From JANRKG01 sp033763635 (GTDB lineage: Bacteria; Cyanobacteriota; Cyanobacteriia; GCF-001939115), in the NCBI GenBank assembly GCA_033763635.1, contig JANRKG010000335.1, positions 1-7,613 on the forward strand: a DNA stretch of 7,613 nt, given 5' to 3'. The position numbers and the translations under genes are program-made. The notes beneath the pieces were generated by a model. It saw only the letters and a list, made by a program, of their open reading frames with translations, was not told the DNA's origin and ran no database searches. This document shows, in pieces, positions 1 to 5,307 of this stretch. Positions within the stretch are counted from its first letter, which is position 1, and every line of letters begins with the position of its first letter.

Positions 1-646
1 CTTCTTCCGGTTCTTCTGCAAATTGAGAAATTTGGGAGTCTTCTACTGCTCTTGAAATGGGTGATGCTACAACAGAAGCATCGGCAATTGATTGATTGAT
101 TGGTTGATTGGCTCGTTCGCTGGATAAAGTTTCTTTTGGAAAAGTTGTTGAAAGGGGCGATTCTAAAGAAGGTTGGGCGATCGGAAATTCGGATGCAGAA
201 TCATTTGAATTAAAACTCAGAGCTTCCAACTCAGCAGGAGATTCGGAAAACAATTGAACTTGCTCCGCCCAAGGTGATTCCTGAACTTGCAGAGAAGAGG
301 TTGGGGAATTCGTTGTGTTGGTTGTATTGGTTTCTAGCGATCGGGCCTGTACCGTCGGTTGACTACCTGGAGGCGCAGGGGAAGGTGTTCTGGACCGTTG
401 GGGAGGGTCGAAAAAAGGCGAATCTTCAAAAGGAGTTTGCCAATCTTCCGGATTAGCCTCTACTTGGGAAGAAAAAACAGACGGATCAAGGACTGTCAGA
501 GAGTTGGCCCCCAAAGGAGTCATAAACTTAGATTGCAGCATCGATTGACCGAGCGCTGTAGGTGACAACAACGGTCGGTAGATGCCCAGTGGTTTCTCTC
601 CAGAAGTTGAGAAAGCAGCAGTCGATGAATCAGGAGTGTCTGTCAT
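1..646 (-). CDS. Long disordered S/T/P/E-rich protein of the injection-system operon (3'-partial)
   Basis: I translated this frame by hand: 215 codons with no stop from ATG 646 to the window edge, on the same strand as the other genes and 34 nt after tube paralog D. The N-terminus MTDTPDSSTAAFSTSGEKPL is followed by a short, possibly ordered block, GIYRPLLSPTALGQSML and FMTPLGANSLTVLDPSVF (residues 21-58). After that it is low complexity: Pro/Ser-rich (TPSPAPPGSQP), a TNTTNTTN run, and acidic clusters towards the edge (AEEPEE). No membrane segment or signal peptide is visible. AAAGGAGAAA lies about 15 nt upstream of the ATG, farther than usual. The family is unknown and the C-terminal part is outside the window. 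Possible roles are a linker between baseplate parts, a long tape-like protein or a cargo with a disordered leader; none can be settled here. Confidence 0.8.
   Translation of the reverse strand, partial: MTDTPDSSTAAFSTSGEKPLGIYRPLLSPTALGQSMLQSKFMTPLGANSLTVLDPSVFSSQVEANPEDWQTPFEDSPFFDPPQRSRTPSPAPPGSQPTVQARSLETNTTNTTNSPTSSLQVQESPWAEQVQLFSESPAELEALSFNSNDSASEFPIAQPSLESPLSTTFPKETLSSERANQPINQSIADASVVASPISRAVEDSQISQFAEEPEE
87..102. repeat. Tetranucleotide repeat (ATTG)4 inside the disordered protein gene
   Basis: Four perfect ATTG units, read as CAAT on the coding strand, followed by a degenerate ATTG nearby (107-110). They encode part of ANQPINQSIA. Slippage by one unit would shift the frame of the downstream protein. 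Four units is short for a phase-variable tract. Confidence 0.5.
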
Positions 647-680
647 AAAGAGCGAATGTTTCTCCTTTCAGGTATTTGCA

Positions 681-1223
681 CTACTGGCCTCTCCCTTTGC
701 CAACTCCCCCGTCAAAATAACCTTGTTTATCTCGTCGCAGGTTGTTTTGCACCCCCCCTCCTGCTAGTTTTTCTTTCGCATCTTTGTGTTTTATTGTCAA
801 TCCTTCATACGCCAGCACCAGTTCCTCTAAGGCAACTGCATTTGAGTCTGCCTTAAGAGAGGGCGTTTTCCAACCAACGGCAACGGCTCCTAACAGCCTC
901 CAGACTTGCATTGTTTCTCCAGTCTGATTAAAAACCAAAATATTGATATTTCGTCTTCGCGATTCTTTGCCTGCCAAACTCTGGTTAATCCAGTTCCAGA
1001 AAATTGCATTATCGGTAATGCCCCGCTTCAGGGTGATGTCATTAAACTTCGCATGTTTCAAAAAAATTCTTTGTTGATCGTTTACCCCTCCTTCCATATA
1101 AACTTCCTTTTCAATTTGCACATCTAATCCAGAGCATTCACTGAATGCTGCCATGATCTGGCTTTCCATTTCGATGTAAAACCGATTGGTCGTGACGTAA
1201 TTTAAGACCTCAATTCCCGGCAT
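681..1223 (-). CDS. gp19-like tail protein (tube paralog D, likely adaptor or initiator)
   Basis: Fourth gp19-family protein, 180 aa from ATG 1223, with GGAGG 8 nt upstream and a 1-nt overlap (TAATG) with the gene before. The longer start at 1283 lacks this arrangement and was rejected. Family blocks: YVTTNRFYIEME, FSECSGLDVQIEKEVYMEGG, FNDITLKRGITDNAIFWNW, INILVFNQTGETMQVWRL, and VALEELVLAYEGLTI ending the usual domain at about residue 143. The LKRG-W motif puts it with paralog C. A non-family tail of about 37 residues follows, rich in Gly and basic residues. It is encoded across a seven-G run (752-758), where a one-base change would alter or shorten only the tail. It probably forms a ring between tube and baseplate. 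The next gene starts 34 nt downstream. Confidence 0.92.
   Translation of the reverse strand: MPGIEVLNYVTTNRFYIEMESQIMAAFSECSGLDVQIEKEVYMEGGVNDQQRIFLKHAKFNDITLKRGITDNAIFWNWINQSLAGKESRRRNINILVFNQTGETMQVWRLLGAVAVGWKTPSLKADSNAVALEELVLAYEGLTIKHKDAKEKLAGGGVQNNLRRDKQGYFDGGVGKGRGQ
752..758 (-). repeat. Seven-G run in the C-terminal tail of tube paralog D
   Basis: Seven consecutive C on the plus strand (G on the coding strand) encode part of LAGGGVQ. One extra G would end the protein within about 9 codons (TAA). One fewer would read a different tail to a TGA close to the present stop. The gp19 core would be unaffected either way. Confidence 0.5.
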
Positions 1224-1507
1224 TAGCAGCGCCTCCCATGTCCTTTTGTGCGTTCGCGTTGTCGTTTCATATCCTGTTGCCACAGTTCCATCACCCGATC
1301 GTTGAGCCGTTGTAAGGCGATCGGATCTTGCAAAAACTGTTCTGCCAGTTGGGATAACATCTCCAGGTCTTCAGATTTAAGCTGGGCTGTAAATTGAGCA
1401 GGTGCGCCATACGCCCCCGGTCTCACCCCACTAGGGACAACGAATTGATACCCCAGAGCTTCTGAGCCGAGGGGAACGGTCTGGGGGGTTTGGGGAGGTT
1501 CAGTCAT
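1223..1507 (-). CDS. Small hydrophilic protein of unknown function in the injection-system operon
   Basis: 94 aa from ATG 1507. The first half is Pro/Gly-rich (TEPPQTPQTVPLGSEALGY, then VVPSGVRPGAYGAP). The second half is helical (LEMLSQLAEQFLQDPIALQRL) and ends in a basic, arginine-rich tail (QQDMKRQRERTKGHGRRC). There is no signal peptide or membrane segment. I chose 1507 because it overlaps the CHASE2 stop by 8 nt (ATGACTGA) and has AGAAG upstream. The longer in-frame start at 1588 would lie well inside the CHASE2 gene. Its stop shares one base with the next start (TAATG), so it is coupled to tube paralog D and may act with it. I do not recognise a named family. Single-domain, helical and small, it could be an assembly or adaptor factor. 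Confidence 0.78.
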   Translation of the reverse strand: MTEPPQTPQTVPLGSEALGYQFVVPSGVRPGAYGAPAQFTAQLKSEDLEMLSQLAEQFLQDPIALQRLNDRVMELWQQDMKRQRERTKGHGRRC

Positions 1508-3146
1508 TGGATTCTTCTGGTAGAGGCTGTTCTGCAATCTTTGAGTTAAGGGTGAGGGGTGGGGTCTGCTTGCGGGAATGCTGGGCACGATTCAGAAGCC
1601 CCTGCATGCGAGTCAGTCGGTCACCACTGTTACCAGCGGAATGAAGCACTTTTTGTTTTTCTGCCAACTCTTGCCGGATCTTGGCTTCCATTTCTTCCCG
1701 AAGCGCTTTCATATCCGGTGGGATCGCGTTCCAGGCTGAATCGGGGGATGGAGCAGTGGCATCGGGTTCTGCTCCCTGCCGTGCAATCTTGGCACGTTGC
1801 ACCAACCGTTCTAAATAATCGCCCCGACTACCTTTGGGGGAACGGTTGAGAAGTTGCTCCCGAATCTGTTCTGCGATCGCCTGGGCGTACCCGCTCCGTT
1901 CTGCCATCTCGACCACCCGCACCCCGATCGCCGTAAGCACCAGCGCACTCAGAACCGGAACGAAAGGAATCCAGAGTCCCTGGTAAGCAAAAAGACCATA
2001 ACAAATTCCCCAGAGGGCACCTCCTAACCCAATCACAACCAGCAGGAATAACCCTGGTTTGCGGGTGTAGAAGGCGATCAACCCACTGCCTAACGCCCAA
2101 CCCCAAATCCAGGCAATCTCCGCCACTTTAGACCAACTATGAATCAGGGGACGATCGTCCAGAACGGCACTGAGAATCTGGCTGACCGCATGGGCATGAA
2201 CCAGAACTCCAAACATATTGCGGAACCCCAATTCTGTTTGGGCATAAGGAGTTTGGAGGAAGTCTTTAGACACTTCAGACGTGACCCCTACCAGAACCAC
2301 CCGATCGCGCACAAGACGGGGGTTAACCTGATTTTGCAGTACCTGGCTGATGGAAAACCGCTGAAACTTCTGTTCCCCACCCCGGTAGTTCAGCATGATT
2401 TGATAATCGTTCACCTCTCCGTGGGCATACCCTGCAAAGGTTGGACTGAGCCGCTCGAACAGGGTTTGTCCGAACCGAATGGTTTGATTGGGGCCTTCTT
2501 GCGGGGTGATCTTGAATGCCTCTAGATACAGCGCTGCCAGCAAAAAGCTCAGAGAGGGGATCTCATTATCTTCTGCAACCTGGTTACAGGGATGTTGGGT
2601 CTTACTGGGCTTTTTAGAAGCTCCCGGTGTTGAGAGCAGTTTGGCCCGCCGCACGACCCCATCCCGATCGCCTGGGAAATCGGCAAAAGCAACACTTCCT
2701 TCTGCTGTCCCCGGTGCAGGGGGAGAACCTGGATGGGATTCAATGCTCAACAGACATCCGGAAATAATTGAAGGGTTATTTTGCAACACCTGGGCCAAGC
2801 GCTTTCGCCCGTCGGGAGGCCCCTGGGGCACATCCCGCGAGATATCCAGACCAATCGCCCTCGGTTCATAACTCACCAGCTTTTCCAGTGCTTTTGCCAG
2901 AGTGCTATCGTGAATGGGATATTGTTGTAGCGTCTCAATATCCGTATCATCGATGGTCATCACCACAATCCGATCGTCTGGCGTTTCCGTCGCTCGTTGT
3001 TGCAGGAAGCGATCGTAGGCAGACAGTTCCAGCCCTTCAAACCCACCCAGAAACCGCCCTGCAACGATCGGCACCGTGAAGAGCAGACTGGTCAGAAAAA
3101 CCGTCTTGAGCATCGAGAGGAGAGGGGGTTTCGGGGAATGGGGCAT
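1500..3146 (-). CDS. CHASE2-domain membrane protein without a recognisable output domain
   Basis: 548 aa. Topology read from the sequence: a signal anchor at residues 12-30, an extracytoplasmic (periplasmic or thylakoid-lumen) CHASE2 sensory domain at about 31-335, three membrane helices at about 341-361, 365-386 and 391-412, and a cytoplasmic tail at 413-548. CHASE2 marks: LELSAYDRFLQQR, RIVVMTIDDTDI, EPRAIGLDISRD, DRDGVVRRA, VVLVGVTS, and GVLVHAHAVSQIL before the helices (PF05226). CHASE2 usually feeds a kinase, cyclase or similar output. Here the tail has only charged helices, with a likely coiled coil at 479-500, and no HATPase, GGDEF, cyclase or Ser/Thr kinase motif. It starts at ATG 3146, 32 nt after the DUF6760-like stop, with a weak GAGG. 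It overlaps the next gene by 8 nt, so it is built into the operon. A role as membrane anchor or firing sensor is inference. Confidence 0.9.
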   Translation of the reverse strand: MPHSPKPPLLSMLKTVFLTSLLFTVPIVAGRFLGGFEGLELSAYDRFLQQRATETPDDRIVVMTIDDTDIETLQQYPIHDSTLAKALEKLVSYEPRAIGLDISRDVPQGPPDGRKRLAQVLQNNPSIISGCLLSIESHPGSPPAPGTAEGSVAFADFPGDRDGVVRRAKLLSTPGASKKPSKTQHPCNQVAEDNEIPSLSFLLAALYLEAFKITPQEGPNQTIRFGQTLFERLSPTFAGYAHGEVNDYQIMLNYRGGEQKFQRFSISQVLQNQVNPRLVRDRVVLVGVTSEVSKDFLQTPYAQTELGFRNMFGVLVHAHAVSQILSAVLDDRPLIHSWSKVAEIAWIWGWALGSGLIAFYTRKPGLFLLVVIGLGGALWGICYGLFAYQGLWIPFVPVLSALVLTAIGVRVVEMAERSGYAQAIAEQIREQLLNRSPKGSRGDYLERLVQRAKIARQGAEPDATAPSPDSAWNAIPPDMKALREEMEAKIRQELAEKQKVLHSAGNSGDRLTRMQGLLNRAQHSRKQTPPLTLNSKIAEQPLPEESND

Positions 3147-3178
3147 GGGTGAGCCTCAACAGGGAAAAACAGGGATCG

Positions 3179-3331
3179 TTAAGAAGCAGTCGCAGCCTGA
3201 ATTTCTTGAACCCATCGCCGACGATCGCGATGCTCCAGGTTCAGAATATCTTCTAAAGACCAATGGAAATGAAGCGCAATGTAGGCTACCTCCTGGTGGA
3301 GCTGATCCAGGGGGTAGCTTACAACTCCCCC
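3179..3331 (-). CDS. DUF6760-like small conserved protein, probably translated as a -1 frameshift extension
   Basis: A 50-codon stretch overlapping the end of the preceding gene in the -1 frame. It carries GVVSYPLDQLHQEVAYIALH, an FHW motif, LEDILNLEHRDRRRWVQEIQ and a TAA at 3181-3179. The pattern (E-V-A-hydrophobic, HFHW, LEHxxRRRWVxEI) matches, from memory, the DUF6760 family found in contractile-injection clusters. Between the in-frame TAA upstream (just before CCA CCA GTT) and the conserved part there is no ATG, GTG or TTG. Two routes could express it: a -1 shift at GGGGGA giving a fusion of about 173 aa with the knuckle-bearing protein, or initiation at AUU (3280) with AGGAGG 8 nt upstream, which would lose the conserved first part. 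I favour the fusion. A start lost by mutation is a third option. Confidence 0.68.
   Translation of the reverse strand, partial: GGVVSYPLDQLHQEVAYIALHFHWSLEDILNLEHRDRRRWVQEIQAATAS
3285..3331 (-). other. Candidate programmed -1 ribosomal frameshift signal
   Basis: On the minus strand, a G5-A run (3331-3326) is followed by a 7-nt spacer containing the zero-frame stop, then a stem-loop at 3318-3285. The stem is GCUACC with GGUAGC (6 bp), one C-A mismatch, then CCUGG with CCAGG (5 bp), closing a 10-nt loop. A peptidyl-tRNA on the GGG at 3330-3328 can re-pair perfectly with GGG at 3331-3329. The A-site GAG re-pairs poorly with GGA, so the heptamer is not the textbook XXXYYYZ type. Slip site, spacer length and stem are seen; frameshifting is inferred. 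Confidence 0.6.
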
Positions 3332-3699
3332 GACAACACCAGATCCGTTTGAAACTGGTGGTTACATTGGGGGCAATGCACCGGAAGCCGAACGCTACCC
3401 GTCTGATTAATCCGGTTATAGAGTTCTCGCAAATAGGCGAGATCCTGGGTAAAGAGGTTTTCCAGATCTTCCGGCGAAATCGTCTCCAGGGTTCCCAATT
3501 GGGTAATCACCTGGGATAGCAAAACAAGCATGAGATATTCTGGATAGGCTTGCACATGGCGATGCTTGGATGCAATTAACTCATCCCGTGCAGTGGCTAA
3601 CCGCATGCTTCCATGTTGATGCACCGCTCCCCTTGTATCCATTAAACCGCGAGGCAGGGTAAAGCTAAATTCAGTCACTAAGGGATCGGCAAGCATCAT
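3319..3699 (-). CDS. Small tail-assembly-chaperone-like protein 2 with HCxxCxxH knuckle
   Basis: 126 aa in the zero frame, starting at ATG 3699 with AGGAG 7 nt upstream; a second ATG follows at once. Paralog of the preceding gene: FSFTLPRGLMDTRGAVH, MRLATARDE, YLMLVLLSQVITQLG, FTQDLAYLRELYNRIN. It adds a C-terminal segment, HCPQCNHQFQTDL (residues 108-120), whose H108, C109, C112 and H115 could form a small zinc-binding knuckle. It shares ATGA with the gene upstream. The zero frame stops (TAA, 3321-3319) two codons after a GGGGG run that leads straight into a conserved -1 frame ORF. The protein may therefore exist in a short form of 126 aa and a frameshifted long form of about 173 aa. The family assignment is moderately sure; the exact assembly role is inferred. 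Confidence 0.82.
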   Translation of the reverse strand: MMLADPLVTEFSFTLPRGLMDTRGAVHQHGSMRLATARDELIASKHRHVQAYPEYLMLVLLSQVITQLGTLETISPEDLENLFTQDLAYLRELYNRINQTGSVRLPVHCPQCNHQFQTDLVLSGEL

Positions 3700-4043
3700 G
3701 ATTGGACTCCTGCAAGCGATTCAGGAACAACCCCATTCGTTGGTTCAGAAAATTCTTCCAGTTCATTAATTTGACGGTAGAACTTTTGCAAATAACTTAA
3801 ATCACAAGCAAAAAAGCCCTCTACGACCTGGGGCGACACCTCATCGAGTGCCCCCAGGTGGAGGATCACCCGCGACAGGATAATGACGGTTGCATAGGCG
3901 GGATTCGATCGCACGCGCGGATCGCGCAGGGGAACAATTTCATCGATCGCAGTCGCTAACCGCATCACGCCTTTTCGATGCAGATTCCCTGAGTCATCCA
4001 AATAGCCTTTAGGTAACGTAAATTCAAATTCTGTCTGTATCAC
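3696..4043 (-). CDS. Small tail-assembly-chaperone-like protein 1
   Basis: 115 aa, starting at GTG 4043, with AGGAGG about 10 nt upstream. Sequence blocks: FEFTLPKGYLDDSGNLH (a beta hairpin common to small phage tail assembly proteins), MRLATAIDEIVPLRDPRV, YATVIILSRVILHLG, and an acidic helix ending in FFACDLSYLQKFYRQIN. The next gene is a clear paralog sharing all four blocks. Its position between tube and baseplate genes fits a tail assembly chaperone or tail assembly protein, as between the tube and tape-measure genes of phages. The function is inferred from position and resemblance, not from a catalytic motif. It overlaps the next gene by 4 nt (ATGA), implying coupled translation. It ends after a Pro/Ser-rich tail and lacks the cysteine knuckle of its paralog. 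Confidence 0.8.
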   Translation of the reverse strand: MIQTEFEFTLPKGYLDDSGNLHRKGVMRLATAIDEIVPLRDPRVRSNPAYATVIILSRVILHLGALDEVSPQVVEGFFACDLSYLQKFYRQINELEEFSEPTNGVVPESLAGVQS

Positions 4044-4107
4044 TTGATCCTATCCTCCTGGGATTCACCCCTGTGATTGCAACCCAACCGATTGCCGTGC
4101 TGACCCG

Positions 4108-4626
4108 TTAACTTGTTTTAATGCGTTCTCCCTTCCCATCGGGCTGCACTCGGTAGAACTCTTCCACAGCCAGTTCCAACTCTTCTAGCTCAAAGTCTGA
4201 CGAGGACGCTTTCAGATCCGTAATTTTGTAGCTGGTCGGCCATGCCCGGTGAAATCGAAATCTGGCTCTGGGGGTTGCACTCTGGTCGTAAATGGTCAGG
4301 TCGCCATCCCGCCGTTGTTTTCCCCATTTCCCTTCTTCGATCGCCTGAAACCAGAGCCAGAGGGTATCGGAAATACAAAGCCCCCGTTTGAGAATGATAT
4401 TTTCACTCTTGGAATTACCGGGTAGCTTGGTGCGAACGGCCCGCCCTAACTTTGCTTCCGTTCCCCACGGTTGGGGAAATACCTCACAAACAGAAACAAT
4501 TTCCTGGGAGCGCTTAAAGCCCTGACATTCCATAAAGTAGCCATCGATCCGGTCCTGGGAATTGGCGAGGGTCACTTCCAGGTAATATTTAGAGTTTGTC
4601 AGAATCTCATAAAATGGCTCAGGCAC
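4108..4626 (-). CDS. gp19-like tail protein, divergent (tube paralog C, likely adaptor or initiator)
   Basis: Third gp19-family member (PF06841), 172 aa from the GTG at 4626; 177 aa if the TTG at 4641 is used. The ILTNSKYYLEVTLA strand, ECQGFKRSQEIVSV, the SENIILKRGLCISDTLWLWF motif and the C-terminal FRFHRAWPTSYKITDL and LELAVEEFYRV strands are the diagnostic blocks. The IILKRG(x)nLWxWF motif is shared with paralog D (681-1223) and absent from A and B, so C and D form a second sub-group. In contractile systems such extra gp19-like proteins usually build the first rings on the baseplate or spike; that role is inference here. The C-terminus is short and basic (GKGERIKTS). The gap to the next gene is 64 nt. 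Confidence 0.9.
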   Translation of the reverse strand: MPEPFYEILTNSKYYLEVTLANSQDRIDGYFMECQGFKRSQEIVSVCEVFPQPWGTEAKLGRAVRTKLPGNSKSENIILKRGLCISDTLWLWFQAIEEGKWGKQRRDGDLTIYDQSATPRARFRFHRAWPTSYKITDLKASSSDFELEELELAVEEFYRVQPDGKGERIKTS

Positions 4627-4627
4627 A

Positions 4628-4639
4628 GGAATCACCCCC
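4628..4639 (-). promoter_or_regulatory. Strong ribosome binding site fixing the start of tube paralog C
   Basis: Minus-strand GGGGGTGATTCC closely matches the full anti-Shine-Dalgarno complement (GGAGGTGATCC). Its G-rich core lies 8 nt before a GTG at 4626-4624. This favours that GTG over the upstream TTG (4641) and GTG (4635), neither of which has a good site. Confidence 0.6.
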
Positions 4640-4662
4640 AAGACTAGAAATTATGCTTCGAC

Positions 4663-4711
4663 TTCGCTCAACACTCCCTTTTCTGTGGGTTGAGCGAAAT
4701 CGCAACCCACA
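4663..4711. repeat. Compound palindromic element between tube genes B and C
   Basis: Two overlapping inverted repeats share a segment. The first pairs TTCGCTCAAC (4663-4672) with GTTGAGCGAA (4689-4698), a perfect 10 bp with a 16-nt loop. The second pairs TGTGGGTT (4684-4691) with AACCCACA (4704-4711), a perfect 8 bp, and can be extended by GCG/CGC (4694-4696 / 4701-4703) past a 2-nt bulge. Because 4689-4698 belongs to both, the folds exclude each other. The motif CTTCGACTTCGCTCA resembles a short palindrome that I recall as widespread between genes in cyanobacteria. No U-tract follows on the minus strand, so it is not a standard terminator. Confidence 0.7.
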
Positions 4712-4769
4712 CTGATATTAAGGTTTTGGTGCCAGGTGAATCATCGGCTTGAAAGGCTCACGCAACCCC

Positions 4770-5258
4770 CTATCCGCCTACTGCAACTCGATGGCAGGTT
4801 TCATAAACGAATTCCACTTTTTCAGTGAAGAGTTCCGTCGCTCCTGGTTCCATTTTGGACGTTTTGTAGGACTTGGGAAAAACACCTGAAAACTGCCAGC
4901 GGGCCGCAGGTTCACCCGCCTGGTTATACACCGTCAGAAACGCTTGCTTCCGTTCCCCTTTGTTGGTGGACCCTTTCCCCGCCATTGGCCCCCCGATCGA
5001 GTGGGAAGCGCGATACCAGTCATGCATCGATTGATCTTCAACCGTTGCCACAAACTCAACGCTAATCACTCCACTGGTGACACCACTGACCGTTGCTTGC
5101 ATAAAACTCGTGGCTTCCTTGCGGACCCCGTAGGATTTCATATCCCCGGCAGCCTCTAACTTAATGGAAACGCCACTGATTTTTTTGGTAATCAGTTCTG
5201 TAATTCCTTCAAACTCCAAATAATATTTAGAGTTCGCTAATACTTCACCCTTTGCCAT
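4770..5258 (-). CDS. T4 gp19-like tail tube protein (tube paralog B)
   Basis: Second tube-family protein, 162 aa, PF06841 type. It opens with MAKGEVLANSKYYLEFEGI, then has the GVSIKLEAAGDMKSYG segment, the VEFVATVEDQSMHDWY stretch and the C-terminal WQFSGVFPKSYKTSKM and KVEFVYETCHRV strands. The start at 5258 is well fixed: AAGGAG lies 6-7 nt upstream on the minus strand. It follows paralog A after 49 nt. The fold pattern is the same as in A but the sequence is clearly different, so it may be a second tube component used at one end or in heteromeric rings. Which of A or B is the bulk tube cannot be told from the sequence. After it comes a 143-nt gap holding a palindromic element. Confidence 0.93.
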   Translation of the reverse strand: MAKGEVLANSKYYLEFEGITELITKKISGVSIKLEAAGDMKSYGVRKEATSFMQATVSGVTSGVISVEFVATVEDQSMHDWYRASHSIGGPMAGKGSTNKGERKQAFLTVYNQAGEPAARWQFSGVFPKSYKTSKMEPGATELFTEKVEFVYETCHRVAVGG

Positions 5259-5307
5259 TAGTTACTCCTTAATAAAACGAAATCTTCTCCTCAAAAACTT
5301 TTCGGGT

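Noticed and set aside
1224..1283. Longer start for tube paralog D at 1283
   Set aside because: The MPGIEVLNYVTTNRF start has GGAGG at 8 nt and TAATG coupling; the extension looks unlike the family.
1508..1588. Longer start for the 94-aa protein at 1588
   Set aside because: It would overlap the CHASE2 C-terminus by nearly 90 bases; the start at 1507 gives the usual short coupled overlap.
2139..2525. 128-aa and neighbouring plus-strand frames opposite the CHASE2 gene, and a 92-aa minus frame at 1828-2106
   Set aside because: They are shadows of the CHASE2 coding frame, which has clear domain and membrane-helix structure throughout.
4684..4711. Rho-independent terminator after tube paralog B
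   Set aside because: The stem is good, but no U-tract follows on the minus strand.
4642..4769. Internal promoter (TAATAT and CATAAT boxes on the minus strand)
   Set aside because: No -35 partner at acceptable spacing was found for either box.
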